Assembly (NCBI GenBank): GCA_028285445.1
Contig: JANQPQ010000003.1
Coordinates: 62,001-126,000, forward strand
Reading direction: 5' to 3'
Length of the DNA stretch: 64,000 bases
DNA from: Cyclobacteriaceae bacterium
Lineage (GTDB): Bacteria > Bacteroidota > Bacteroidia > Cytophagales > Cyclobacteriaceae
This document shows, piece after piece, positions 37,201 through 43,700 of the stretch. Each line of letters starts with the position of its first letter. Position 1 is the stretch's first letter. The notes below the pieces were generated by a model. The model saw only the letters and a list, made by a program, of their open reading frames with translations. It did not search any database and was not told the origin of the DNA. The position numbers and the translations under genes were made by a program.

Positions 37201-37252
37201 GGCTATGAGCCATAATCAACAAAGCAGAAATAGCTAGTAGTTTTCGAATCAT
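34220..37252 (-). CDS. SusC/RagA-family TonB-dependent outer-membrane transporter
   Basis: A 1010-residue transporter: signal peptide (ending SLIAQ), carboxypeptidase-regulatory-like domain (about 23-98), the SusC linker EIVVVGYGSKSQEALTGSV, then a plug domain with IRIRGIGSI and PLYVVDGIPV. A 22-strand barrel runs to the C-terminus. With SusD it imports a nutrient through the outer membrane using TonB energy. It lacks the extra N-terminal STN domain that talks to anti-sigma factors. It is the first gene of the two-gene unit; an AT-rich leader and a C5/G5 inverted repeat lie upstream. Confidence 0.93.
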   Translation of the reverse strand: MIRKLLAISALLIMAHSLIAQDVTVSGKVTTIDDPSGLPGVNVLLKGTTNGAITDVNGDYRLVVPSSGGTLIFSFIGYQTVEEQIGSRSTIDIVLDAEVSQLQEIVVVGYGSKSQEALTGSVATVGADKLEQVPMASFEQVLQGNVAGLQTVSLDGSPGGNSQIRIRGIGSITASSEPLYVVDGIPVQSGDITLLNSNGNRSGNVMASMNPNDIASVTVLKDAASTAIYGSRGANGVILITTKRGKSGKPRVDFRSQVGFNSVASNSLLEPLNADQYTQLFLEGYTNNPNTTITQAEAQANFDSRFRQLTDADGNRTDTNWLEELTRTGVNHSYDLSLSGGTEGLNYFFSGGYFEQESHIIGTDFERFSTRMNLDFAVNDNISITNNLNVSHFDQNGMVDGTAWANPMYNALLLSPLIPVRDEQGRFNDHHKTYFPMGGNNPVGALSGDDIRNTRQIRVIDNFSVTVKFLEDFSFRTQWNIDFIQVGERQYKNRRYGDGRNSGGFAQESTRLNRNYVGTQTLSYGKTLSDIHNITVLAGYEAQKSDDKWLYGYAENFPNDKLRNLASAADADDADGERSEYSFLSIFSRVDYDYSGKYFASFSIRRDGSSRFGIEERWGTFGSFGLGWALHEEGFLSGVDAINNLKLRSSYGVTGNAAIGNFPSVGLYDYGFDYAGEPGGEPDQISNPILTWEKQNAFNLGLDFHLFQKVSGTVEYFNKVSSDLILDVPVSRTTGFEELTQNFGEMENKGIEIAIDANIVESGDFTFDAGFNITFLSNEITKLQEDFDDGTKRRAEGMDFQSYFMREWAGVDADTGAPLWYTDATRTETTSAPEDAEEFFVGKSATPDYYGGFNFQLGYKGFDLSAQFSYSQGNYLYDPSGFVIHGDGAFTPRGTSTWGFENRWVPGKTDAKLPRHYWGNNDDGNETSTRYLYDGSFTRLRNLTLSYTIPGDLVSKLNMRFAKVYLRGTNLLTFQKDEDAILDPEQAINGIANRMVPAIKTISFGVDLGL

Positions 37253-37544
37253 AAATAGTTTTAGTTATAAATTATATTCTAATATTATAATTAAAACTTA
37301 CTTATATAATTATTTAATTATTTTTTTGCACTAATAAATATGAAAGTGAAACCGCTTACCCCCAATTAGGGGGAGGGCGGGAAACTGGTAAGAGGGTAAA
37401 AGGTGGCTTTGGAGGCCAAAGTCAGTTTATGACCGTGTCGTAGCGTGTTAGCCTAAGCACTGTATAGATTGTAATTGCGTTACAAGATTAAAATAAGATA
37501 TAGGGTCTAGCTATTACACCCAGTGACAGGGGAGATAAAACCTG
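37253..37544. promoter_or_regulatory. Intergenic region upstream of susC
   Basis: Almost 300 bases without a gene. The 80 bases next to susC are extremely AT-rich. Further out are an inverted repeat CCCCC-AATTA-GGGGG (37359-37373) and an 8-pair hairpin (37405-37423, arms GGCTTTGG and CCAAAGTC). The far end holds a copy of TACACCCAGTGA (37515-37526) that recurs at 38531. No TAnnTTTG box was found on the susC strand. Confidence 0.4.
37359..37373. repeat. C5-N5-G5 inverted repeat upstream of susC
   Basis: CCCCC AATTA GGGGG, perfect 5-base arms, about 110 bases before the susC start. On the minus strand it reads CCCCCTAATTGGGGG. A similar element with the same ATTGGGGG half lies upstream of the SpvB-like gene at 51665-51682. 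Confidence 0.45.
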
Positions 37545-37922
37545 CTAGCCCAAAATTCTAGCTCTGTATATCAATCCAGTAATAATAAACATGCCTATTA
37601 TTAAAATCACAAACAAGACTATCATAATACCTGCCACTTTGGTGTTTCTATCAGAAAAGTCTTGTACAATTTTCAGGTAGGTACGTTTGTGCCAAAACAG
37701 AAAGTAATTAGCTACCAAAACAAGTGATACCAGGGCCACAACTCCGTCAATTCCTAATAGGAATCGATCCCCACCTACTAGAACAATAAAGTTATGAACT
37801 ACTATTAGTGATAAGGATACAATCGCAGAAGTAACCCCCCAACCGTATATATGTGGCTGCCTTTCTCCAGTAATTTCAAACAGTCTATAAATCTTGTAGA
37901 ATAGAAGTCTATAGAGGTTCAT
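37545..37922 (-). CDS. Three-span membrane protein of unknown function
   Basis: A 125-residue protein starting at the ATG at 37922; an in-frame TTG nine codons earlier adds only a polar stretch. Spans are predicted at about 33-52, 57-76 and 98-122. The N-terminal lead is basic and aromatic (MNLYRLLFYKIYRLF). No family is recognised. It lies in an AT-rich accessory patch with two small lipoprotein genes on the same strand, followed by a repeated 12-base sequence. Confidence 0.55.
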   Translation of the reverse strand: MNLYRLLFYKIYRLFEITGERQPHIYGWGVTSAIVSLSLIVVHNFIVLVGGDRFLLGIDGVVALVSLVLVANYFLFWHKRTYLKIVQDFSDRNTKVAGIMIVLFVILIIGMFIITGLIYRARILG

Positions 37923-37951
37923 TGAACCATTAGCAGAATTTTGTCCCAAAA

Positions 37952-37985
37952 TAGCAGTCGCTGTGCAAATGACCGAGCGACTGTT
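37952..37985 (-). repeat. REP-like hairpin element, diverged copy
   Basis: Arms CAGTCGCT (37955-37962) and AGCGACTG (37976-37983) form an 8-pair stem. On the minus strand the element reads CAGTCGCTCG... and ends with CTATT, like the two good copies at 40402 and 40578. It is weaker than those, with a different loop. Confidence 0.45.
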
Positions 37986-38010
37986 TGTTGAATACCAAGT
38001 AGATGCATTC

Positions 38011-38436
38011 CTATTTTAAATATTTCTGAACGGCTTCATGAATCTCGTCTATCTGTTCTCTTCCGCAATCAAAATAGACCTCAAAAGAAGTGTTCTTTTT
38101 CAAGTTAACAACCAGTGCGGACGAATACTTAAAGCCATCTCCATATTTTACATCAATAGATCTGATCTCATCGTATTTAGCTGATTTGAGGTAATTATCT
38201 TTTGGAGTCTTTTCATATTGCCAATAGGATGCTATTCGCCTATCTGTAAAAAAATTACCGCTGATTTTCATCCTGAAACTGGAGCTAAAAAACATTACCT
38301 CTTCACCGCCTTCCAAAAGCCCAAGGCTCCGGATATAGGATAAATCCTGACTTGATAATTCCTCACCCTCCATTACTCCGGGGGAGCAATGAAACATCAA
38401 AATTGAAAATGACAATAGGATCAAAAGTTTGTTCAT
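38011..38436 (-). CDS. Small lipoprotein of unknown function
   Basis: A 141-residue protein with a lipoprotein signal (SILMFHC, Cys17). The mature domain is mixed alpha/beta. It shows YDEIRSIDVKYGDGFKYSSA, then ALVVNLKKNTSFEVYFDC and a closing helix EQIDEIHEAVQKYLK. That order is reminiscent of a PH-like fold, but this is an impression, not a match. It lies between two other small envelope genes on the same strand in a region of repeats. No function can be given. Confidence 0.6.
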   Translation of the reverse strand: MNKLLILLSFSILMFHCSPGVMEGEELSSQDLSYIRSLGLLEGGEEVMFFSSSFRMKISGNFFTDRRIASYWQYEKTPKDNYLKSAKYDEIRSIDVKYGDGFKYSSALVVNLKKNTSFEVYFDCGREQIDEIHEAVQKYLK

Positions 38437-38530
38437 AAGTGATGATACCTAATATGCTGCTCCCCAATGCTAAGCGTAATTTGTTAACTACGCCTCAATA
38501 TCATTGCAAATATGGGGTTTAGCTGAAAAC

Positions 38531-38542
38531 TACACCCAGTGA
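38531..38542. repeat. Second copy of a 12-base direct repeat
   Basis: TACACCCAGTGA also occurs at 37515-37526. Similarity extends about 20 bases to the left in both (ATAT-GGGT-TAGCT), with a small gap. Each copy lies just downstream of a small minus-strand envelope gene. Confidence 0.45.
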
Positions 38543-38592
38543 ATGAGCTCATGGTTACAAATCCACATTAAGTTGGTGGCAATAAACCGTTT

Positions 38593-39000
38593 TTACTTGA
38601 GGTCCTCCAAAATAATAGAGAAATCCAAGTTGGTTGCAACCTGGATTTCTCTTCGCTTTTCGAGGAACTCCTTTTCAGTCAAGGGCCCTATCACATTCTT
38701 TTCAGCTGACTTCGATATCCTTTTTTGTAAAGGAATAATGTAGTAATTAGTAACCGATCTGTCTATCTCCGGAAATTGCTCTGAGTGTTGCTTAGCTATT
38801 ATGAACTGCTCATCATAACCTACCGCAAATACAGTTGGTGGAACTACCCCTACTAAGTATTTTCCATCCAGGTAAAATACTCCCATACCAGATCTTGTAT
38901 CGCCCTCGTTAAGGGAATAACCGCCAATCAATTTTTTTTCGTACCCAAAAGGGACACATCCAACTACAAAAGCAAACAACAGGACAGCACCTATTTTCAT
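38593..39000 (-). CDS. Small lipoprotein, possibly DUF3997-like
   Basis: A 135-residue protein with a lipoprotein signal (FAFVVGC, Cys15). The mature part reads YSLNEGDTRSGMGVFYLDG, then FAVGYDEQFIIAKQHSEQF and ITNYYIIPL-type strands. This resembles DUF3997 lipoproteins, in which a V-x-x-GYD-x-FI-IAKQ strand is typical. The function of the family is unknown. It ends 157 bases before the next small lipoprotein gene and lies in the same accessory patch. Confidence 0.6.
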   Translation of the reverse strand: MKIGAVLLFAFVVGCVPFGYEKKLIGGYSLNEGDTRSGMGVFYLDGKYLVGVVPPTVFAVGYDEQFIIAKQHSEQFPEIDRSVTNYYIIPLQKRISKSAEKNVIGPLTEKEFLEKRREIQVATNLDFSIILEDLK

Positions 39001-39055
39001 TTTAATTTCTTGATATCAATGGGTTCCGTAAATATAAAGGTCTGGTGGGTGCTGT

Positions 39056-39132
39056 AAAAGTTCAACCACTCTGGGGTAAGTCCGTACATAAGTGACTTAA
39101 AGCTTGTTTCGTTAGCTGCTATGAACGAATAG
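39056..39132 (+). pseudogene. Possible remnant of a REP-associated transposase 3' end
   Basis: A short open stretch on the plus strand ends DLKLVSLAAMNE followed by TAG, and the stop sits inside the tail of a REP-like hairpin. The frame next to the REP copy at 40431 ends NKLRSVCNLNE-stop in the same relation. Shared positions K-L-x-S and N-E-stop suggest a common origin. There is no start codon. The first part (GVSPYISDLK) also resembles IS982-type transposase N-termini, so the origin is uncertain. Confidence 0.3.
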
Positions 39133-39159
39133 CCGTCACTTACGAGAGTGAGAGCGGCT
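39124..39159 (-). repeat. REP-like hairpin element, diverged copy
   Basis: Arms AGCCGTCACT (39131-39140) and AGTGA-GAG-CGGCT (39147-39159) pair, with a three-base bulge. On the minus strand the element is followed by CTATTCGTT, the same tail as the copy at 40402, with GTGACG before it in both. Confidence 0.55.
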
Positions 39160-39262
39160 ACGACGGATATTTACTATGGATCGCAGTGTTCTTGGTTATG
39201 CCATGTGTTGATATTGCATTATTTTGATTTCTATATCTATTGTACCTGCCATTTAGGATTGA

Positions 39263-40300
39263 ATGTTGAAATTGATGTTAAGAAAAGGGCCATTAACCAG
39301 TGTGGGAATTAGCGTTCTTATCATTGTAATATCATTTGTACTCGGTGTACACCGCCTGCTTCCGTTATTAACCAATAGCTTTGCGATTAACTTATATCAC
39401 ACTTATAAGAAGCCTGAACATGTTTCTGATATTATCCTTGTTAACATCAAAGATTTGCCAGTGGATCTGATCTTGGACCAGGCTGAAATCATGGCAATTT
39501 TTGGAGCCAAAGTTATTGGTATTGACTACTGGTTAGAGTCCGATAAGCTGGATTCAGTATTTGATAAGATTAATTATGACAACATTATTTTACCTTCTGA
39601 TATCTACCTTGATGCAAGTGGATTCCCCGGCAAAGTGAGGTATTCAGATAATTTGATTAGTCATGAGAATAATTATGGCTATATCAATCTTTATTCACCT
39701 ACCCATTTTCAACCTTTTATATATGTTGATGGTATACTTCATTCACACTTTGCAGCCAAAGTAGTTGAGAAATATGGTGATGAATTCCACAATTTATTGC
39801 TTAATCGAGCTAAGCCCCTTGAACAAATTAATTACTTGGGGGGTATTAGCTCATTTATTGACTACGGAGACCTAACTTCAACCACAAAACCGGCACTTGA
39901 GAAAGTAAGGGGTAAAATTGTACTGTTAGGGCACTATGACCCTGATAACATCTCTAACATTGACAGACATGACAGCCCAATGGGAGCAATGTATGGCGTT
40001 GTGGTACTTGCCAACATTGTCTCCACCTTATTGAACAACTATGTTACCGAGCAACCAAGGTGGTCAATATTACTCTCAGCGACTATTTTAGTACTGTTTT
40101 GTCCTTTTTTTATTCAAAAACTAATTCGACACTATTTATGGCTCAAGGCTATTCAAATAGCAACGGTTACAACACTACTTGGTCTCACTCTTGCGCTATT
40201 GCAACTGGAATATATGCTCCACTATAACGCGCTTACTTACGTGTTCATTTTAACTTCAGAAGTCTGCTTCTGGGTCCAAAAGCAAATACCAGCCAATTAG
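39263..40300 (+). CDS. CHASE2-domain membrane protein without an output domain
   Basis: A 345-residue protein: one N-terminal span (about 12-34), an extracytoplasmic CHASE2-like domain (about 40-255) and two or three C-terminal spans (about 265-335). CHASE2 hallmarks are IILVNIKD, the strand GAKVIGIDYWL, and the RGKIVLLGHYDPD ... DSPMGAMYGVVVLANIVSTLL closing segment. CHASE2 is normally the sensor half of a cyclase, kinase or adenylate cyclase. Here nothing follows the last span. It may signal through another protein; none is adjacent. Neighbours are REP hairpins. Confidence 0.75.
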   Translation: MLKLMLRKGPLTSVGISVLIIVISFVLGVHRLLPLLTNSFAINLYHTYKKPEHVSDIILVNIKDLPVDLILDQAEIMAIFGAKVIGIDYWLESDKLDSVFDKINYDNIILPSDIYLDASGFPGKVRYSDNLISHENNYGYINLYSPTHFQPFIYVDGILHSHFAAKVVEKYGDEFHNLLLNRAKPLEQINYLGGISSFIDYGDLTSTTKPALEKVRGKIVLLGHYDPDNISNIDRHDSPMGAMYGVVVLANIVSTLLNNYVTEQPRWSILLSATILVLFCPFFIQKLIRHYLWLKAIQIATVTTLLGLTLALLQLEYMLHYNALTYVFILTSEVCFWVQKQIPAN

Positions 40301-40401
40301 TTTTTCTTGCTTTTACCTAGCATTTTCAATGAGTCAAAAAATCTGCTCTTAGCAGCAATTGATGGAATCTTGTCTCCTCTTCCGATCAACGATCCCCCAA
40401 C

Positions 40402-40440
40402 GCAGTCGCTCGCGTCCACGCGAGTGACGACTATTCGTTT
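40402..40440 (+). repeat. REP hairpin, left copy
   Basis: Bases 40402-40429 are the exact reverse complement of 40578-40605. Within the copy, GTCGCTCGCGT pairs with ACGCGAGTGAC around CC, with one G-T pair. The tail CTATTCGTTT follows, running into the end of the transposase remnant. Confidence 0.8.
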
Positions 40441-40554
40441 AAGTTGCAAACACTTCTAAGTTTGTTGCAGGCTCCCTCAACTATACAACCATTATCAGGA
40501 TCAACAACATATCCTGCTTCAACCGGATTAGTATAAATATACTGCAGCACTGGT
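40431..40554 (-). pseudogene. 3' remnant of a REP-associated tyrosine transposase (Y1/IS200-like)
   Basis: The minus strand is open for about 40 codons after a TAA, without a start codon. It reads VLQYIYTNPVEAGYVVDP, then a cysteine-containing tail ending NLNE-stop. YIxxNPVxAGxV is the well-known C-terminal signature of the Y1/RAYT transposases that mobilise REP sequences. The catalytic HUH and tyrosine parts are missing. The stop codon lies in the tail of the adjoining REP hairpin and a second hairpin closes the other side, so this is an internally deleted, REP-bounded element of about 200 bases. Confidence 0.7.
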
Positions 40555-40605
40555 TAACCATATAGAAAAAGAATAACCGTCACTCGCGTGGACGCGAGCG
40601 ACTGC
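40554..40605 (-). repeat. REP hairpin, right copy, with tail
   Basis: The hairpin 40578-40605 is identical in inverted orientation to 40402-40429. Its tail (40554-40577, on the plus strand TTAACCATATAGAAAAAGAA...) is nearly identical to 40661-40684 beside the RHS terminator hairpin. Confidence 0.8.
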
Positions 40606-40660
40606 CACTGGGGACATTGTTTAAATCTATGTAATAGGCCAATATATTGAATCACAATCA

Positions 40661-40714
40661 TTAACCATACAGAAAAGAAATAGCAGGCGCTCGGCTATTT
40701 GCCGAGCGCCTGCT
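40661..40714 (-). terminator. Terminator of the SpvB/RHS genes, sharing the REP tail
   Basis: A perfect 14-pair stem (AGCAGGCGCTCGGC and GCCGAGCGCCTGCT, loop of 5) begins 24 bases after the RHS stop. On the minus strand it is followed by TATTTCTTTTCTG, a usable U-rich tail. The tail sequence is the one found beside the REP hairpin at 40554. Confidence 0.8.
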
Positions 40715-40737
40715 CTCATGATTTAGAAGCCAGCAGC

Positions 40738-43700
40738 TTACATCCTACGAATTTTGGTGCCCTCCAATTTCGGCTGGGTGATAACATTGCGCATAGAGTC
40801 AATTATTCTCTGTGCAGGCAGATTCGGCTGATTCAGCTTCATTTCCAAATCAGCTTTCTTATCCCCGGGAGTATCCCCGGGTGCTGCGGTATTCTTTCTT
40901 TTATTCTTCTTTTCCAGCCCCACTATCTTCTTCCAGGTTAAATCCCCCCATCCCGTCTTTTTCCATAGATGACTAGCATATTTTCCCAATACGCCACTAT
41001 CATGGCTAAACTCCCTAACCTCCTGGGCAATCTTGGCGGCGTTTTCAGCAGTTAGCTTAGTTTCACTGGTACTGACGTCAGTAAAGGTCGATTTAGAATC
41101 AGGTTCCGAACTCCAAGTGAGTTTCTTACCTTCATTGGGAGCGAACGTAGTGGAGGTAATAGTGCCTGCTATACTTCGGTCTGGATTGGTTCTAAAGACA
41201 CCATCATTACTTAGGCGTAGGCTTTCTTGAGACTCCGTCGTCTCACGAGTAAGCTTTTGCACGTTGCCATTTTCATCAACCGTTTTGGTAACTACGGTAG
41301 TGGTCAGTTTAATGGAGACGTTTACAGCTATCAAAACACCATTCTTCATCACCTTCTTCATATCTGTTACTTCCACTGATTGCGTTTGGCTTACCTCCGT
41401 TGTACAGTTTTGGCATTCTGTGGCTTGCTCAGGCATCATACCATCAGGATCAATAAAGCGCAGTGGGTTGTTAAATGCGTAAGCATATGGTGAGATCCTT
41501 CTCATCATGTCGGCTGCGGGATCTACATTGTTAAATCTACCCAATGCGGGATCATAGTAACGAGCCTGGTAATCATACCAGCCTAAATCCAGATCGGTCT
41601 GTTCTTCAAAGCCATTGTACTTGAAATTGTTACTGAGAGCATCTGTCCGCTGGAAGCCTCCGGCTAAGTTCAGCCCAAAGGGGTAGTAATCGTCCGTTTG
41701 TACTACCGGATCTTTGGTGTGGGTTATTCTAAGGTCGTCGAACCACACATCGCTGCCAGCAGTTTCATTGCTTAGCCAAATAAGAATAAAACCCTTTTCT
41801 GTAACTGGAATCGTCCCTAACCCATCCCCTACTTCATCAAAGCTCACGGTAGTAGGATCTGAAACAAAGCCGGCACTTGTGCCAATACGATCAAACCCAT
41901 CATCAACGTGATCAAAGTTTTGGTCAAAGAGAATGTAATTAGCGAAAGCACGAGGCTGATCTGTGCTGGATCCACCATAGGTACCAATCAGGGCAAATGC
42001 ATCGTTCACAATATTAGTGGCTTCCGTAACACCCTCCACTATTACAGATAAGTCGTTCAAACTGGTTGCTAGAGCAGCAGTAAATCCTGAAACAGTAGTA
42101 TTGCTGTAGGTGCCGGTATCTTTGTATTTGCCAAAAGCAGACACAGTAATTTCATCCCCATCTTCAACTGCCAGTAATATGGCCGGGCCTACCCTGGCTG
42201 TTGTGTCGCCAGTGAGGTGGGCTGAATAGGTATTGTATGATCCAGGATAATCAGTGTGGTCATAATTGTTGTCGCTATGGCGCGTATCCAGATTCTCAAA
42301 GAAAAGCGACTCGTCAGCATCGGAACCTTGCTCCATGGTTGCCAGGTAGACATCCTCCTCATCGGTAGAAAACGTTACCCTTACATTGCCGAGGTGGTCT
42401 TTTAAGTGGTATTCATAGGCCCAAACAGCCTCGATTACATCATATGCCAATCGTCCCTCTTCGTGTTGGATAAGCGACAGCGTACTGCCAGCACCTTGAT
42501 CTTCATAGATAAATTCACCCATATAATCTGTGGTTTTGGCAACAGAGTTGTCTTCGGTATCAAATACTAAAATGTCTTTAATGTATATGGCATCATCGGT
42601 GCTAGAACCTGCACCAGCAAATTGATAGTTAGTACCTTTCAGTGCATAGAATCGTATGTAGCTGTCTGTGGACATCTCTCCTTCAATTTCCACATGAAAC
42701 CATCTATCAAGAATGCTGTACTCCGCGAGGTGTTGGCCGCTTGATAAGTTCAACCTAATCCCGTCAACGTTGGTGTTACTTGATGGTATATACACCTTTG
42801 CAATTACTCTCACGGTTTTATTCAACACTGATGTAACATCTTTTCTGAGCTGGTGACCAGCGTTAGTAGAGGTGGCATAGAAAAGCAGGGCATCGTCTAT
42901 GCCCTCAATACCATCTTGATTGCCAACTCTTACCGTATTGGTTCCCTGCCAGCCTGAAGTTCCAGCAGTGAAATTGCTTTGATCTGCCACGGTGTATCCT
43001 TCGTTGACAATCTGATTCACTTTCATACCGGCTGCGTCGTAGGTGTACAGCATATTACTACCGTCAGACTTTACAACATTACTTGGAAGGTTAAGGTGGT
43101 TATACTGGATATGCAGGATTCCCTTGTTGGCATCTGCAATCATGTTGCCATTGGCATCATAGTGGTAGTCATTACCGGAAGCATTGCTGTCCTTAAAACC
43201 TAGCTCACCTATGCTGGTACCAATACCGTCAGCTACTTTGTTTAAGCGATTGCCTACGTAAGTATAGGTGAGGTCATCCATCTTTTCGCTGCTGCCGTCA
43301 TCTGTCCAACGGTCTAGCTGCTTGATGTTGCCATTGTAATCATACTTATCTACTCTAACATCATAATAACCGGCTTTGGTGTTCCATTCAGAGCCACTGT
43401 AGGCTTCGTAGTTGGCTTCAATTATGCGATTTGCTCCATCGTACTTGTATCCATAAGCATGTTGTGTAATACCTGTAGTGTTGTAGTCACTCCATATCAC
43501 AGCAGAAATATTGCCATTGTAAGCAACATCGCTGGAGGTGGTGATGTTGGGTACGTCATTCTGATAGGCCAACTCCATTCCAAACAGATCTCCGTCATTG
43601 TCATTTATGCCAGCCTCTTCATCTCGTGAGGCATTATTAATATGTGTAAGCCAACCTCGAATGTTGTAGCGGTAATCCACTGATTGCTCAAAGGTGGTAC

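Larger units (their letters stand above)
40301..40737. other. REP-rich intergenic region
   Basis: Between the convergent CHASE2 and RHS genes. It holds two near-identical 28-base hairpins in inverted orientation, a transposase-tail remnant between them, a 24-base repeated tail sequence (40554-40577 and 40661-40684) and the RHS terminator. No intact gene is seen. Confidence 0.6.

Noticed and set aside
39056-39132. Resemblance of this short frame to the N-terminus of IS982-type transposases
   Set aside because: Only about ten residues can be compared and the frame stops at once; its position against a REP tail fits a transposase C-terminal remnant better.
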